A stretch of 64,000 nt of DNA from positions 1,054,001-1,118,000 of the forward strand of contig CAWGXZ010000004.1 in the NCBI GenBank assembly GCA_963826695.1, written 5' to 3'. A model generated the notes under the pieces. That model was not told where the DNA came from, did no database searches, and worked only from the letters and a program-made list of their open reading frames with translations. The position numbers were made by a program, and so were the translations under genes. The stretch comes from CAWGXZ01 sp963826695. Its GTDB lineage: Bacteria > Pseudomonadota > Gammaproteobacteria > Burkholderiales > Burkholderiaceae_C. Positions 57,957 to 64,000 of the stretch are shown in pieces (positions within the stretch are counted from its first letter, which is position 1; every line of letters begins with the position of its first letter).

Positions 57957-58610
57957 TCAGCCCAGCGCTGCGAGGGCCCGGTTGGTGATGTCGTCGACGC
58001 TGCCGCTGCCGTCGATGCGGCAGTAGCGTGGCGCGGCCGGGTCACCGGTCGCCGCCCAGTCGGCGTAATAGGAAACCAACGGACGCGTCTGCTCCTGATA
58101 GACCTGCAAGCGCTTGCGCACCGTCGCTTCCTGGTCGTCGTCGCGCTGGATCAGTTCCTCGCCGGTGGCGTCGTCCCTGCCTTCGACCTTCGGCGGATTG
58201 AAGTGCACGTGGTAGGTGCGACCCGACGCCGAATGAACCCGGCGTCCGCTCATGCGCTCGATGATCGATTCGTCGGGCACGTCGATCTCGAGCACCGCGT
58301 CGAGCTTGACGCCGGCACTGCGCATGGCTTCGGCCTGCGGAATGGTGCGCGGAAAGCCATCGAAGAGGAAGCCACCGGCGCAATCCGGCTGGGTGAGCCG
58401 CTCCTTGACAAGGCCGATGATGATGTCGTCGCTGACCAGTCCGCCAGCGTCCATCACCTGCTTGGCCTGTTTTCCGAGCGGTGTGCCCGCCTTGACGGCC
58501 GCGCGAAGCATGTCGCCGGTCGAAATTTGCGGAATGCCGAACTTGCGGCAGATGAATGCCGCCTGTGTGCCCTTGCCGGCGCCCGGCGCTCCCAACAGGA
58601 TCAGTCGCAT
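57957..58610 (-). CDS. adk: Adenylate kinase
   Basis: Interconverts ATP + AMP and 2 ADP. It is 217 residues with the P-loop LLGAPGAGKGTQ, the AMP site STGDMLRAAV and FDGFPRT. The long LID (RTYHVHFNPPKVEG) has no zinc cysteines, as in most Gram-negative enzymes. The start at 58610 has GGAGGAG directly upstream. It follows kdsB on the minus strand. Confidence 0.98.
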   Translation of the reverse strand: MRLILLGAPGAGKGTQAAFICRKFGIPQISTGDMLRAAVKAGTPLGKQAKQVMDAGGLVSDDIIIGLVKERLTQPDCAGGFLFDGFPRTIPQAEAMRSAGVKLDAVLEIDVPDESIIERMSGRRVHSASGRTYHVHFNPPKVEGRDDATGEELIQRDDDQEATVRKRLQVYQEQTRPLVSYYADWAATGDPAAPRYCRIDGSGSVDDITNRALAALG

Positions 58611-58678
58611 CGTCTCCTCCTTCTTTTTGATGGTGTCCCGTGTACTCGGATGGGCGGCGCCCCCTCGGGTCGGGGGCG

Positions 58679-58687
58679 AGAATAGCA
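58679..58687 (-). promoter_or_regulatory. Candidate extended -10 promoter for adk
   Basis: On the minus strand TGCTATTCT fits an extended -10 (TGn + TATTCT). It lies about 70 bases before the adk start, in the gap after kdsB. No clear -35 accompanies it. A GC hairpin (58659-58677) lies between it and adk. Confidence 0.35.
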
Positions 58688-58704
58688 TCGACGATGCGGC
58701 GGGC

Positions 58705-59457
58705 TCAGTCGAAGAGTGCCCGCACGCGCTGCAGGTCGCTTGCCGTGTCGACGCCACCGGCCGGGACGCTGGCACTGCGATGGACGGCAATGCGCTCCCC
58801 ATGCCAGAGCACCCTCAGCTGTTCGAGCGATTCGAGCCCTTCGAGCGGGCTCGGCACCAGGGTCGGGTACCGCCGCAGAAAGCCGGCCCGGTAGGCATAG
58901 ATGCCGACATGGCGCAGCGGTGGCGGTTCCGTCAGTTGCTGGACCCCGCCGGCATAGCCTTCACGCCACCAGGGAATCGGGGCACGCGAGAAGTACATCG
59001 CCCGGCCGTGGGCATCGCAGACGACCTTGACGACGTTCGGGTCGAGCAACTCGGCGGCCGTGCCGACCGGATACGCCGCGGTGCTCATCGCGCAGTCGGG
59101 CTGGCTTTGCAGACACGCTGCGCAGGCATCGATCAGCGCCGGCTCGATCAGCGGCTCGTCGCCCTGGACGTTGACGACGGTGTGGTCGCCATCGAGGCCG
59201 AGCGCGACGCAGGCTTCGGCCAGGCGGTCGCTGCCGTTGACATGGTCGTCGCGCGTCGCCAGGGCGCGCACGCCATGCGCAGCGCAAGCCGCGAGGATGT
59301 CCGGATGATCCGCCGCGACGACGACCTGCGCGGCGCCGGACTGTGCCGCGCGCTGCGCGACGCGCACGATCATCGGCAGCCCGGCAATGTCGGCCAGCGG
59401 CTTGCGTGGCAGGCGGGTCGACGCCAGCCTTGCAGGAATCAGGACGCTGAAGGTCAC
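58705..59457 (-). CDS. kdsB: CMP-KDO synthetase
   Basis: 3-deoxy-manno-octulosonate cytidylyltransferase, activating KDO for LPS core. It is 250 residues with IPARLASTRLPRKPLADIAG (CTP-binding), VNVQGDEPLIEP and RHVGIYAYRAGFLRRY. It works with lpxK upstream on the same strand in lipid A/KDO assembly. Confidence 0.97.
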   Translation of the reverse strand: MTFSVLIPARLASTRLPRKPLADIAGLPMIVRVAQRAAQSGAAQVVVAADHPDILAACAAHGVRALATRDDHVNGSDRLAEACVALGLDGDHTVVNVQGDEPLIEPALIDACAACLQSQPDCAMSTAAYPVGTAAELLDPNVVKVVCDAHGRAMYFSRAPIPWWREGYAGGVQQLTEPPPLRHVGIYAYRAGFLRRYPTLVPSPLEGLESLEQLRVLWHGERIAVHRSASVPAGGVDTASDLQRVRALFD

Positions 59458-59533
59458 CGGTCGAACCCCGGCGCCGTGCAGCGGCGGTCCGCCCGCCGCT
59501 GCCAGGCCGTGCCCCGCGGCGCAGCAGGCGCGC

Positions 59534-59758
59534 TCACCTTCCCGCGTCCAGTGTCGACAGCGCCGGCGTTGTCGCAGCGGCGGGCTCGACCGACCGCGCT
59601 TCGCTTTCCAGCATCACCGGAATGCCGTCGCGCACCGGGAAGCCGAGGCGGTCGGCGCGGCAGACCAGCTCGTGCTGCGGCTGCTGCGGCGGCCGCCGGT
59701 GTTCGAGCGGGCCCTTGCAGATCGGGCAGACGAGCAACTCAAGCAGTCGGGTGTCCAT
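59534..59758 (-). CDS. Trm112/YcaR-family small protein
   Basis: A 74-residue Trm112-like protein with the N-terminal zinc-ribbon half LELLVCPICKGPLE and the conserved GFPVRDGIPVML. Such proteins sit between lpxK and kdsB in most proteobacteria; the role is unclear. The start is set at 59758 (MDTRLLELLVCP) because longer forms add unrelated residues; it lies inside the 3' end of lpxK. Confidence 0.9.
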   Translation of the reverse strand: MDTRLLELLVCPICKGPLEHRRPPQQPQHELVCRADRLGFPVRDGIPVMLESEARSVEPAAATTPALSTLDAGR

Positions 59759-60836
59759 CGATTTCCTGTTCGGTGTGGTGCCGCGGCAGTTGCCGCGCGC
59801 GTGCAATGGCGCCGAGGGCCTCGAGCAGTTCGTGTTCGAGCGCAGCGTCGAACTGAAAGTCTAGCGGCGCCACCCAGACCCGGGTGGCGCCGACCCGCTC
59901 GGGTTGCAGCTTGATGGCGTCCTTCTCGCTGACGATGGCGTCGGCGATCGCCGCGGGCCAGGGAAGCTGCAGCCAGGGATCGTGGTCAGGCAGGGCGAAG
60001 GCCTCGAACTGCAGGCCCTGGGCACGCAGCATGGCAAAGAAGCGCTCCGGGCGGGCAATGCCGGCCGCTGCGACGAGCGGCCTGCCCGACCAGCGGCGCC
60101 AGTCTGCGGTGCTGCTGCGGTCGCCATGCCACCAGTCGGCGAGCGGGACCGGCGCGCCCAGCCGGCGGCGCACGCAGGTGCCGGACAGCGGCGTGGTCGG
60201 CTGCTCGGCGTTGTAGACGACCCAGCTGCGGATTCCCGCGTCGAGTGCGGCCGGGTCGGGAAGGGGCTCGCGAAGCGGGCCCGCCGGGAGCAGCCAGCCG
60301 TTGCCGGCGCCGCGTTCGTCGAAGACGATCAGCTGCAGGTCGCGGTGCAGTCGCCGGTGCTGCAGCCCGTCGTCGCTGACCAGCACGTCGACCTGCGGAT
60401 GGCGACGCAGCAAGTGCCGCGCGGCGTCCGCCCGGTCGCGGCCGACCACCACCGGCACGCCGGCGCGAATGCGCAGCAGCAGCGGCTCGTCACCGGCGTC
60501 CTCGGGCGAATCCTGCGGCGAGACCTCGTGAACCGCGGTCGAGCGGCGTCCGTAGCCGCGCGAAACGATCCCGGGTGTGTAGCCATGGCGCCGCAGCAGT
60601 TCGACCAGCGCCAGCACGCTGGGGGTCTTGCCGGCACCGCCGGCGATCAGGTTGCCGACCACGATGACCGGTACCGGCAGTGCCGCAGTGCGGCGCCTGC
60701 CGCTGCACAGCCACTGCCTTCGCGCCGCAGCGACCACACCGAAGACGCACGACAGCGGCCAGAGCGTCCGAGCCAGCCAACCGCGCCCCAGCCAGGCCTG
60801 CTGCAGGCGAGCCTCGATTCGCGCCGCCCGGCCCAC
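59739..60836 (-). CDS. lpxK: Tetraacyldisaccharide 4'-kinase
   Basis: Phosphorylates lipid A disaccharide at the 4' position at the inner membrane. It is 365 residues with an N-terminal membrane-associated helix, the P-loop VVGNLIAGGAGKTPSV, the GIVSRGYGR motif and the DDGLQH motif of the active site. GTG 60836 is the start. It follows the exbB-exbD pair on the minus strand in the conserved exbB-exbD-lpxK-kdsB order. Confidence 0.96.
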   Translation of the reverse strand: MGRAARIEARLQQAWLGRGWLARTLWPLSCVFGVVAAARRQWLCSGRRRTAALPVPVIVVGNLIAGGAGKTPSVLALVELLRRHGYTPGIVSRGYGRRSTAVHEVSPQDSPEDAGDEPLLLRIRAGVPVVVGRDRADAARHLLRRHPQVDVLVSDDGLQHRRLHRDLQLIVFDERGAGNGWLLPAGPLREPLPDPAALDAGIRSWVVYNAEQPTTPLSGTCVRRRLGAPVPLADWWHGDRSSTADWRRWSGRPLVAAAGIARPERFFAMLRAQGLQFEAFALPDHDPWLQLPWPAAIADAIVSEKDAIKLQPERVGATRVWVAPLDFQFDAALEHELLEALGAIARARQLPRHHTEQEIDGHPTA

Positions 60837-60842
60837 CGGTCC

Positions 60843-61274
60843 CTAGCGACCGCTGCCCGCCGAGCGCATCGTCGCAAAGGTCAACCGCGGCAGATTGGCA
60901 CGACGCGCCGCGTCCATCACGTTGATCACCGACTGGTGCGGTGCGGTGGCATCGGCGGCAATCACGATCATCGCGTCGGCGGAGCCGGCGGCGGCGACCA
61001 GCATGGCGGCGGCGAGGCCGTCGACGCTGCGCCCGTCGACCGGCTTTCGGTCGACGGCATACAGCCCGTCGGAGGTGATCGCAACGCTGATTTCCCGCGG
61101 GCGATCCTTCGGCTTTTCTGCATTGGCCACCGGCAGCGTGATCTGCAGTTCGGCAAAGCGCGAGTAGGTCGTCGTCAGCATCAGGAAGATCAGCACGACC
61201 AGCAGCACGTCGATGAACGGAATCAGGTTGATCTCCGGCTCGTCAGCGCGCCGCAGGCGAAAGTTCATCCGCAT
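60843..61274 (-). CDS. exbD: ExbD/TolR-family transport protein
   Basis: A 143-residue single-pass protein with INLIPFIDVLLVVLIFLMLTTT, including the conserved membrane Asp, and a periplasmic ExbD domain ending NLPRLTFATMR. It pairs with the exbB-like gene just upstream on the same strand. This is a second ExbBD motor, separate from the TonB cluster at 55484-57922. Confidence 0.94.
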   Translation of the reverse strand: MRMNFRLRRADEPEINLIPFIDVLLVVLIFLMLTTTYSRFAELQITLPVANAEKPKDRPREISVAITSDGLYAVDRKPVDGRSVDGLAAAMLVAAAGSADAMIVIAADATAPHQSVINVMDAARRANLPRLTFATMRSAGSGR

Positions 61275-61296
61275 GGCTGGGCCCTGTGCTTCGGGT

Positions 61297-61926
61297 TCAC
61301 GGCCGGCCGCGCGTCAGCCGAAGCAGATGCGGCAGCAGGCGCTCGCTGGCCTGCTCGAGGTGGACCGTGTAGCTGTCGACCTGGCCGCGGAAGTAGCGAT
61401 AGAACATCAGGGTCGGGATTGCGACGATCAGGCCGAAGGCGGTGTTGTAGAGCGCGATCGAGATGCCGTGCGCGAGCAGCGCCGGGTTGTTGGCGCCAGT
61501 CGGCGCCTGCGAGCCGAAGATCTCGATCATTCCGATGACCGTGCCGAGCAGCCCGAGCAGCGGCGCCGCCGACGCGATCGTGCCGAGGGTGTTGAGAAAG
61601 CGCTCGAGCTGGTGGACGGCGCCGCGGCCGGCCAGTTCGAGGGCGCTGCGCAGCGCCTCCTCGCCGACGTTCGGCTCGGCATGCACGGCCCGCAAGCCGC
61701 TGGCCAGAACGCCGCCCAGCACCGACGTCGACGCCAGCTTGCCCACCACGTCCGGGCTGGGCAGCCCGGCCTGCGTCACCTGGATCACCTCGTCGACGAG
61801 GCGGGCCGGGCAGACGCGTGCCGAACGCAGGCTGAGCAGCCGTTCGATGACCAGCGCCAGCGCAGCGATCGAGCACAGGATGAGCGGCCAGATCGGCCAG
61901 CCAGCGGCTTGTATGATCGAAAACAA
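61297..61926 (-). CDS. exbB: ExbB/TolQ-type proton channel
   Basis: A 209-residue MotA/TolQ/ExbB-family protein. It begins FSIIQAAGWPIWPLILCSIAAL (first helix) and has the two later helices around FLNTLGTIASAAPLLGLLGT and ALYNTAFGLIVAIPTLMFYR. TTG at 61926 is chosen because it matches homologues (one residue before FSIIQAAGW); an upstream in-frame ATG at 62121 would add 65 unrelated residues. It is the first gene of the exbB-exbD-lpxK group. Confidence 0.92.
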   Translation of the reverse strand: MFSIIQAAGWPIWPLILCSIAALALVIERLLSLRSARVCPARLVDEVIQVTQAGLPSPDVVGKLASTSVLGGVLASGLRAVHAEPNVGEEALRSALELAGRGAVHQLERFLNTLGTIASAAPLLGLLGTVIGMIEIFGSQAPTGANNPALLAHGISIALYNTAFGLIVAIPTLMFYRYFRGQVDSYTVHLEQASERLLPHLLRLTRGRP

Positions 61927-62052
61927 GGGGTCTCTTTCGCAGATCGGTTCGCAGCGGATCGCGATTATCGCGTGCCAGGCGGCCTGCCCGAGCAGCCTCC
62001 CGGGAGCAACCCGGCAGGGCTTGCGGCGAGCCCTCCGGCGATCCACCGTCTC

Positions 62053-62073
62053 TGTGGATAACTTTGTGGGCAA
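62053..62073 (-). promoter_or_regulatory. Tandem DnaA-box-like sites
   Basis: TGTGGATAA at 62053-62061 is the exact complement of the DnaA box TTATCCACA. TGTGGGCAA at 62065-62073 is a second, two-mismatch copy in direct orientation 12 bases later. A single perfect nonamer can occur by chance in 64 kb, so DnaA binding is unproven. Confidence 0.4.
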
Positions 62074-62183
62074 CGCCTGAGAAGCATCCCCAAGTGCTGG
62101 AAATTGCAGGGCCGGCAACAAAATGCTTCTTCTTTGAGCACCCGTGAAGACTTATGCAAATCAATGACTTGGGTGTATATGAC

Positions 62184-62220
62184 AGCGACGTGACACCGGG
62201 CGTACGCCCGGTACGTCGCT
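62184..62220. promoter_or_regulatory. Long bulged palindrome upstream of xseA
   Basis: A perfect 18-base palindrome ACCGGGCGTACGCCCGGT (62195-62212) is flanked by AGCGACGT (62184-62191) and its complement ACGTCGCT (62213-62220). The 5' arm has a 3-base bulge (GAC). It could be an operator or a strong RNA hairpin; no T tract follows, so it is not a typical terminator. Confidence 0.6.
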
Positions 62221-62278
62221 TCCCCGTCGCTGTGGAGTTCTCGGCCATCGACAGGCTTCACGGGGGCCGCGGCGGGGC

Positions 62279-63622
62279 GTGTTACCGGGGCCGGACCCCT
62301 TGCTGACGCATACCTTCGCTGGCGATCGCGCCCCGGCCGGGCGGCCGGTCTGGAGCGTTGCGACGCTGCTGCAAGCACTCGGCGAAACCATCGTTGAACA
62401 GTTTTCGGTCTGCACGGTCCGTGGCGAGATTTCGGGCTTCTCGCGCGCGGGCAGCGGCCACTGCTACTTCAGCCTGAAGGACGGGGGTGGCGCCGAGGCG
62501 GCGTTGCGCTGTGCCATGTTCCGACGCGCCGCATCGCTGCTGGGCTTCATTCCGGCCGACGGTCAGTCGGTCGAACTGCGCGGCCGGCTGGGCATCTTCG
62601 CGCCGCGAGGCGAGTTGCAGTTCATCGTCGAATCGATGCAGCAGGCCGGCGCGGGCGCATTGCTCGAGCACTTCCTGCGTCTCAAGGCGCGGCTGCAGGC
62701 CGAAGGGCTGTTCGATGCGGCCCGCAAGCGCCCGCTGGTCGAGTTCCCGCGACGTGTCGGCATCGTCACCTCGCTCGGCGCTGCGGCGCTGCACGATGTG
62801 GTCAGCGCACTGGCGCGGCGCTCGCCCCACGTGGCAGTGGTCGTCTATCCGAGTGCGGTGCAAGGCGCGGGCGCTGCGCAAAGCCTGGCGGATGCAATCG
62901 CCCTGGCCGGGCAGCGCGCCGAGGTCGACACGCTGCTGGTCTGCCGCGGTGGCGGTTCGCTCGAGGACCTCTGGGCCTTCAACGACGAGCGCGTCGTCCG
63001 CGCAATCGCCTCCAGTCCGATTCCGGTGATCAGTGGCATCGGCCATGAAACCGACACGACGCTCGCCGACTATGCGGCCGATCTGCGGGCGCCGACGCCG
63101 ACCGCTGCGGCAGAACTCGCAGCGCCGGCGACGAGCAGCTGTCAGGAGCGGCTCGGGGTGCTTGCCGCCTTGTTGCAGCGGCGCCTGCGTCAGATCCTCG
63201 ACGGCCACGCCCAGCGCGTCGACTCGCACGCGCTGCGGCTTGCGCGGCCCGGGCAGCGGTTGCAGATGCAGCATCGCCAGCTCGACCGATTGCAGCAGCG
63301 GCTGGTTGCGGCCCGCGGCGGTCGCGTCGACGCGGCAGCGCAGCGGCTGGGTCGTGCCGAGCTGCGCTGGCAGGGCAGTGCCGACGCGGCGATGCGACGG
63401 CACGCACAGCGTCTCGCCGAGGCGGCGGCGCGGCTGACGGCACTCGACCCGCAACGTGTGCTGGGTCGCGGCTACGCCTGGCTCGCTGACCGTGCAGGAC
63501 AGCCGGTGCTCGGCGCCGCCGGGTTGGTGCCCGGCCAGGCACTCCAGGCGCATTTGCGCGACGGGATCGCCGACCTGCGGGTCGAGCAAGTCACCCGTTC
63601 GGACCCGGTGCATTCGCGCTGA
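62279..63622 (+). CDS. xseA: Exodeoxyribonuclease VII large subunit
   Basis: Large subunit of the single-strand-specific ExoVII. It is 447 residues with an N-terminal OB domain (VRGEISGFSRAGSGHCYFSL), the catalytic domain (FPRRVGIVTSLGAAALHDV; CRGGGSLEDLWAFND; SGIGHETDTTLADYAAD) and a C-terminal coiled coil rich in R/Q/L. GTG 62279 is used; TTG 62300 is possible. No xseB (small subunit) is present in the window. Confidence 0.96.
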   Translation: MLPGPDPLLTHTFAGDRAPAGRPVWSVATLLQALGETIVEQFSVCTVRGEISGFSRAGSGHCYFSLKDGGGAEAALRCAMFRRAASLLGFIPADGQSVELRGRLGIFAPRGELQFIVESMQQAGAGALLEHFLRLKARLQAEGLFDAARKRPLVEFPRRVGIVTSLGAAALHDVVSALARRSPHVAVVVYPSAVQGAGAAQSLADAIALAGQRAEVDTLLVCRGGGSLEDLWAFNDERVVRAIASSPIPVISGIGHETDTTLADYAADLRAPTPTAAAELAAPATSSCQERLGVLAALLQRRLRQILDGHAQRVDSHALRLARPGQRLQMQHRQLDRLQQRLVAARGGRVDAAAQRLGRAELRWQGSADAAMRRHAQRLAEAAARLTALDPQRVLGRGYAWLADRAGQPVLGAAGLVPGQALQAHLRDGIADLRVEQVTRSDPVHSR

Positions 63623-63641
63623 TGGCGCCGGCGGAGCTGCC

Positions 63642-63647
63642 TACAAT
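63642..63647 (+). promoter_or_regulatory. Candidate -10 box for sodB
   Basis: TACAAT lies 53 bases before the sodB ATG in the short gap after xseA. A recognisable -35 at normal spacing is poor (CTGATG), so only the -10 is supported. An AAGGAAA ribosome-binding site precedes ATG 63701. Confidence 0.35.
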
Positions 63648-63700
63648 GTTCCTCAACGGCTCCGCGCCCGCGGCAGCTGCGCCCGCCTGAAAGGAAATCG

Positions 63701-64000
63701 ATGGAACATACCCTGCCGCCCCTGCCGTATTCACACGACGCGCTTGCGCCGCATCTCAGCCGCGAGACGCTCGAATACCACCACGACAAGCACCACAACG
63801 CGTACGTCGTGAACCTGAACAACCTGCAGAAAGGCACCGAGTTCGAATCGATGTCGCTGGAGGAAATTGTCAAGAAGTCGAGCGGCGGCATCTACAACAA
63901 TGCGGCGCAGGTCTGGAACCACACCTTTTTCTGGAACTGCATGAAGCCGGGCGGCGGTGGCGAGCCGAGCGGCCCGCTTGCCGATGCGATCAGCGCCAAG
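63701..64000 (+). CDS. sodB: Superoxide dismutase (Fe), N-terminal part
   Basis: Iron superoxide dismutase; the window ends after 100 residues. Metal ligands His27 (LEYHHDKHHNAYV) and His74 (AAQVWNHTFFW) are visible. The NHTFFWNCMKPGGGG block is characteristic of the Fe/Mn family, with the start MEHTLPPLPYSHDALAPH typical of FeSOD. The remaining Asp and His ligands lie beyond the edge. xseA-sodB adjacency is common in Betaproteobacteria. Confidence 0.96.
   Translation, partial: MEHTLPPLPYSHDALAPHLSRETLEYHHDKHHNAYVVNLNNLQKGTEFESMSLEEIVKKSSGGIYNNAAQVWNHTFFWNCMKPGGGGEPSGPLADAISAK

Larger units (their letters stand above)
61927..62278. other. Structured, AT-richer gap between exbB and xseA
   Basis: This 352-base divergent gap has no protein gene I can support. 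It contains two DnaA-box-like nonamers (62053-62073) and a long bulged palindrome (62184-62220), described separately. It should hold the promoters for exbB (minus) and xseA (plus). A weak plus-strand candidate is TTATGC/TATATG with an 18-base spacer near 62152-62181. Confidence 0.6.

Overview
The window is a dense, high-GC stretch of bacterial chromosome, almost entirely housekeeping genes. The gene order is typical of Betaproteobacteria: ispG-hisS-yfgM-bamB-der-hfq-hflX-hflK-hflC-hisZ-purA; rpsB-tsf-pyrH-frr-uppS-cdsA-dxr-rseP-bamA-skp-lpxD-fabZ-lpxA-lpxB-rnhB; ppsR/ppsA; exbB-exbD-lpxK-kdsB-adk. I infer a Rhodocyclales-type organism (Candidatus Accumulibacter/Dechloromonas-like). The short HisZ-dependent histidine pathway, the SLEL-type TPR repeats and the order are consistent with this, but no rRNA gene is present to prove it.

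Layout. 1-9917: end of ispG, hisS, outer-membrane assembly (yfgM, bamB), GTPases (der, hflX), hfq, the HflKC protease modulators, a DUF2065 protein and hisZ. 9975-12565: purA, a phosphoribosyltransferase, a 594-base gap and tRNA-Leu(CAG) on the minus strand with its terminator. 12642-16423: RNase R, then nnr on the minus strand. 16594-31645: a long plus-strand run for translation (rpsB, tsf, frr), UMP kinase, isoprenoid and phospholipid synthesis (uppS, cdsA, dxr), RseP, BamA, Skp, the early lipid A genes, RNase HII and an rRNA-type methyltransferase. 31653-39853: divergent ppsR/ppsA and a minus-strand group of moaA, an NlpC/P60 hydrolase, PIN-PhoH, peroxiredoxin and a Mth938-like protein. 39961-47028: alaA, hom, a two-gene accessory cassette and thrC. 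47085-57922: moeA-moaD-moaE, crcB, clpB, an MFS carrier, tadA, ldcA and a TonB system (exbB, two exbD, tonB). 57957-61926 (minus): adk, kdsB, a Trm112-like protein, lpxK and a second exbD/exbB pair. 61927-64000: a structured AT-richer gap, xseA and the start of sodB.

The most unusual content is the pair at 42544-45610. A P-loop STAND/AAA-like ATPase is followed by a protein with a conserved-looking N-terminal domain and five near-identical 48-residue TPR units encoded by 144-bp tandem repeats. The pair sits between hom and thrC, genes that are usually adjacent, and is joined to thrC by a 4-base GTGA overlap. I read it as a candidate biological-conflict or signalling module embedded in the threonine operon.

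Four genes (hisZ, nnr, cdsA, rnhB) are each broken by what looks like a single-base indel in a G/C-rich tract. Because cdsA is expected to be essential, sequencing or assembly error is the likeliest cause, so these should not be taken as real pseudogenes without read-level checking. TTG start codons, several overlapping the preceding stop, are frequent.
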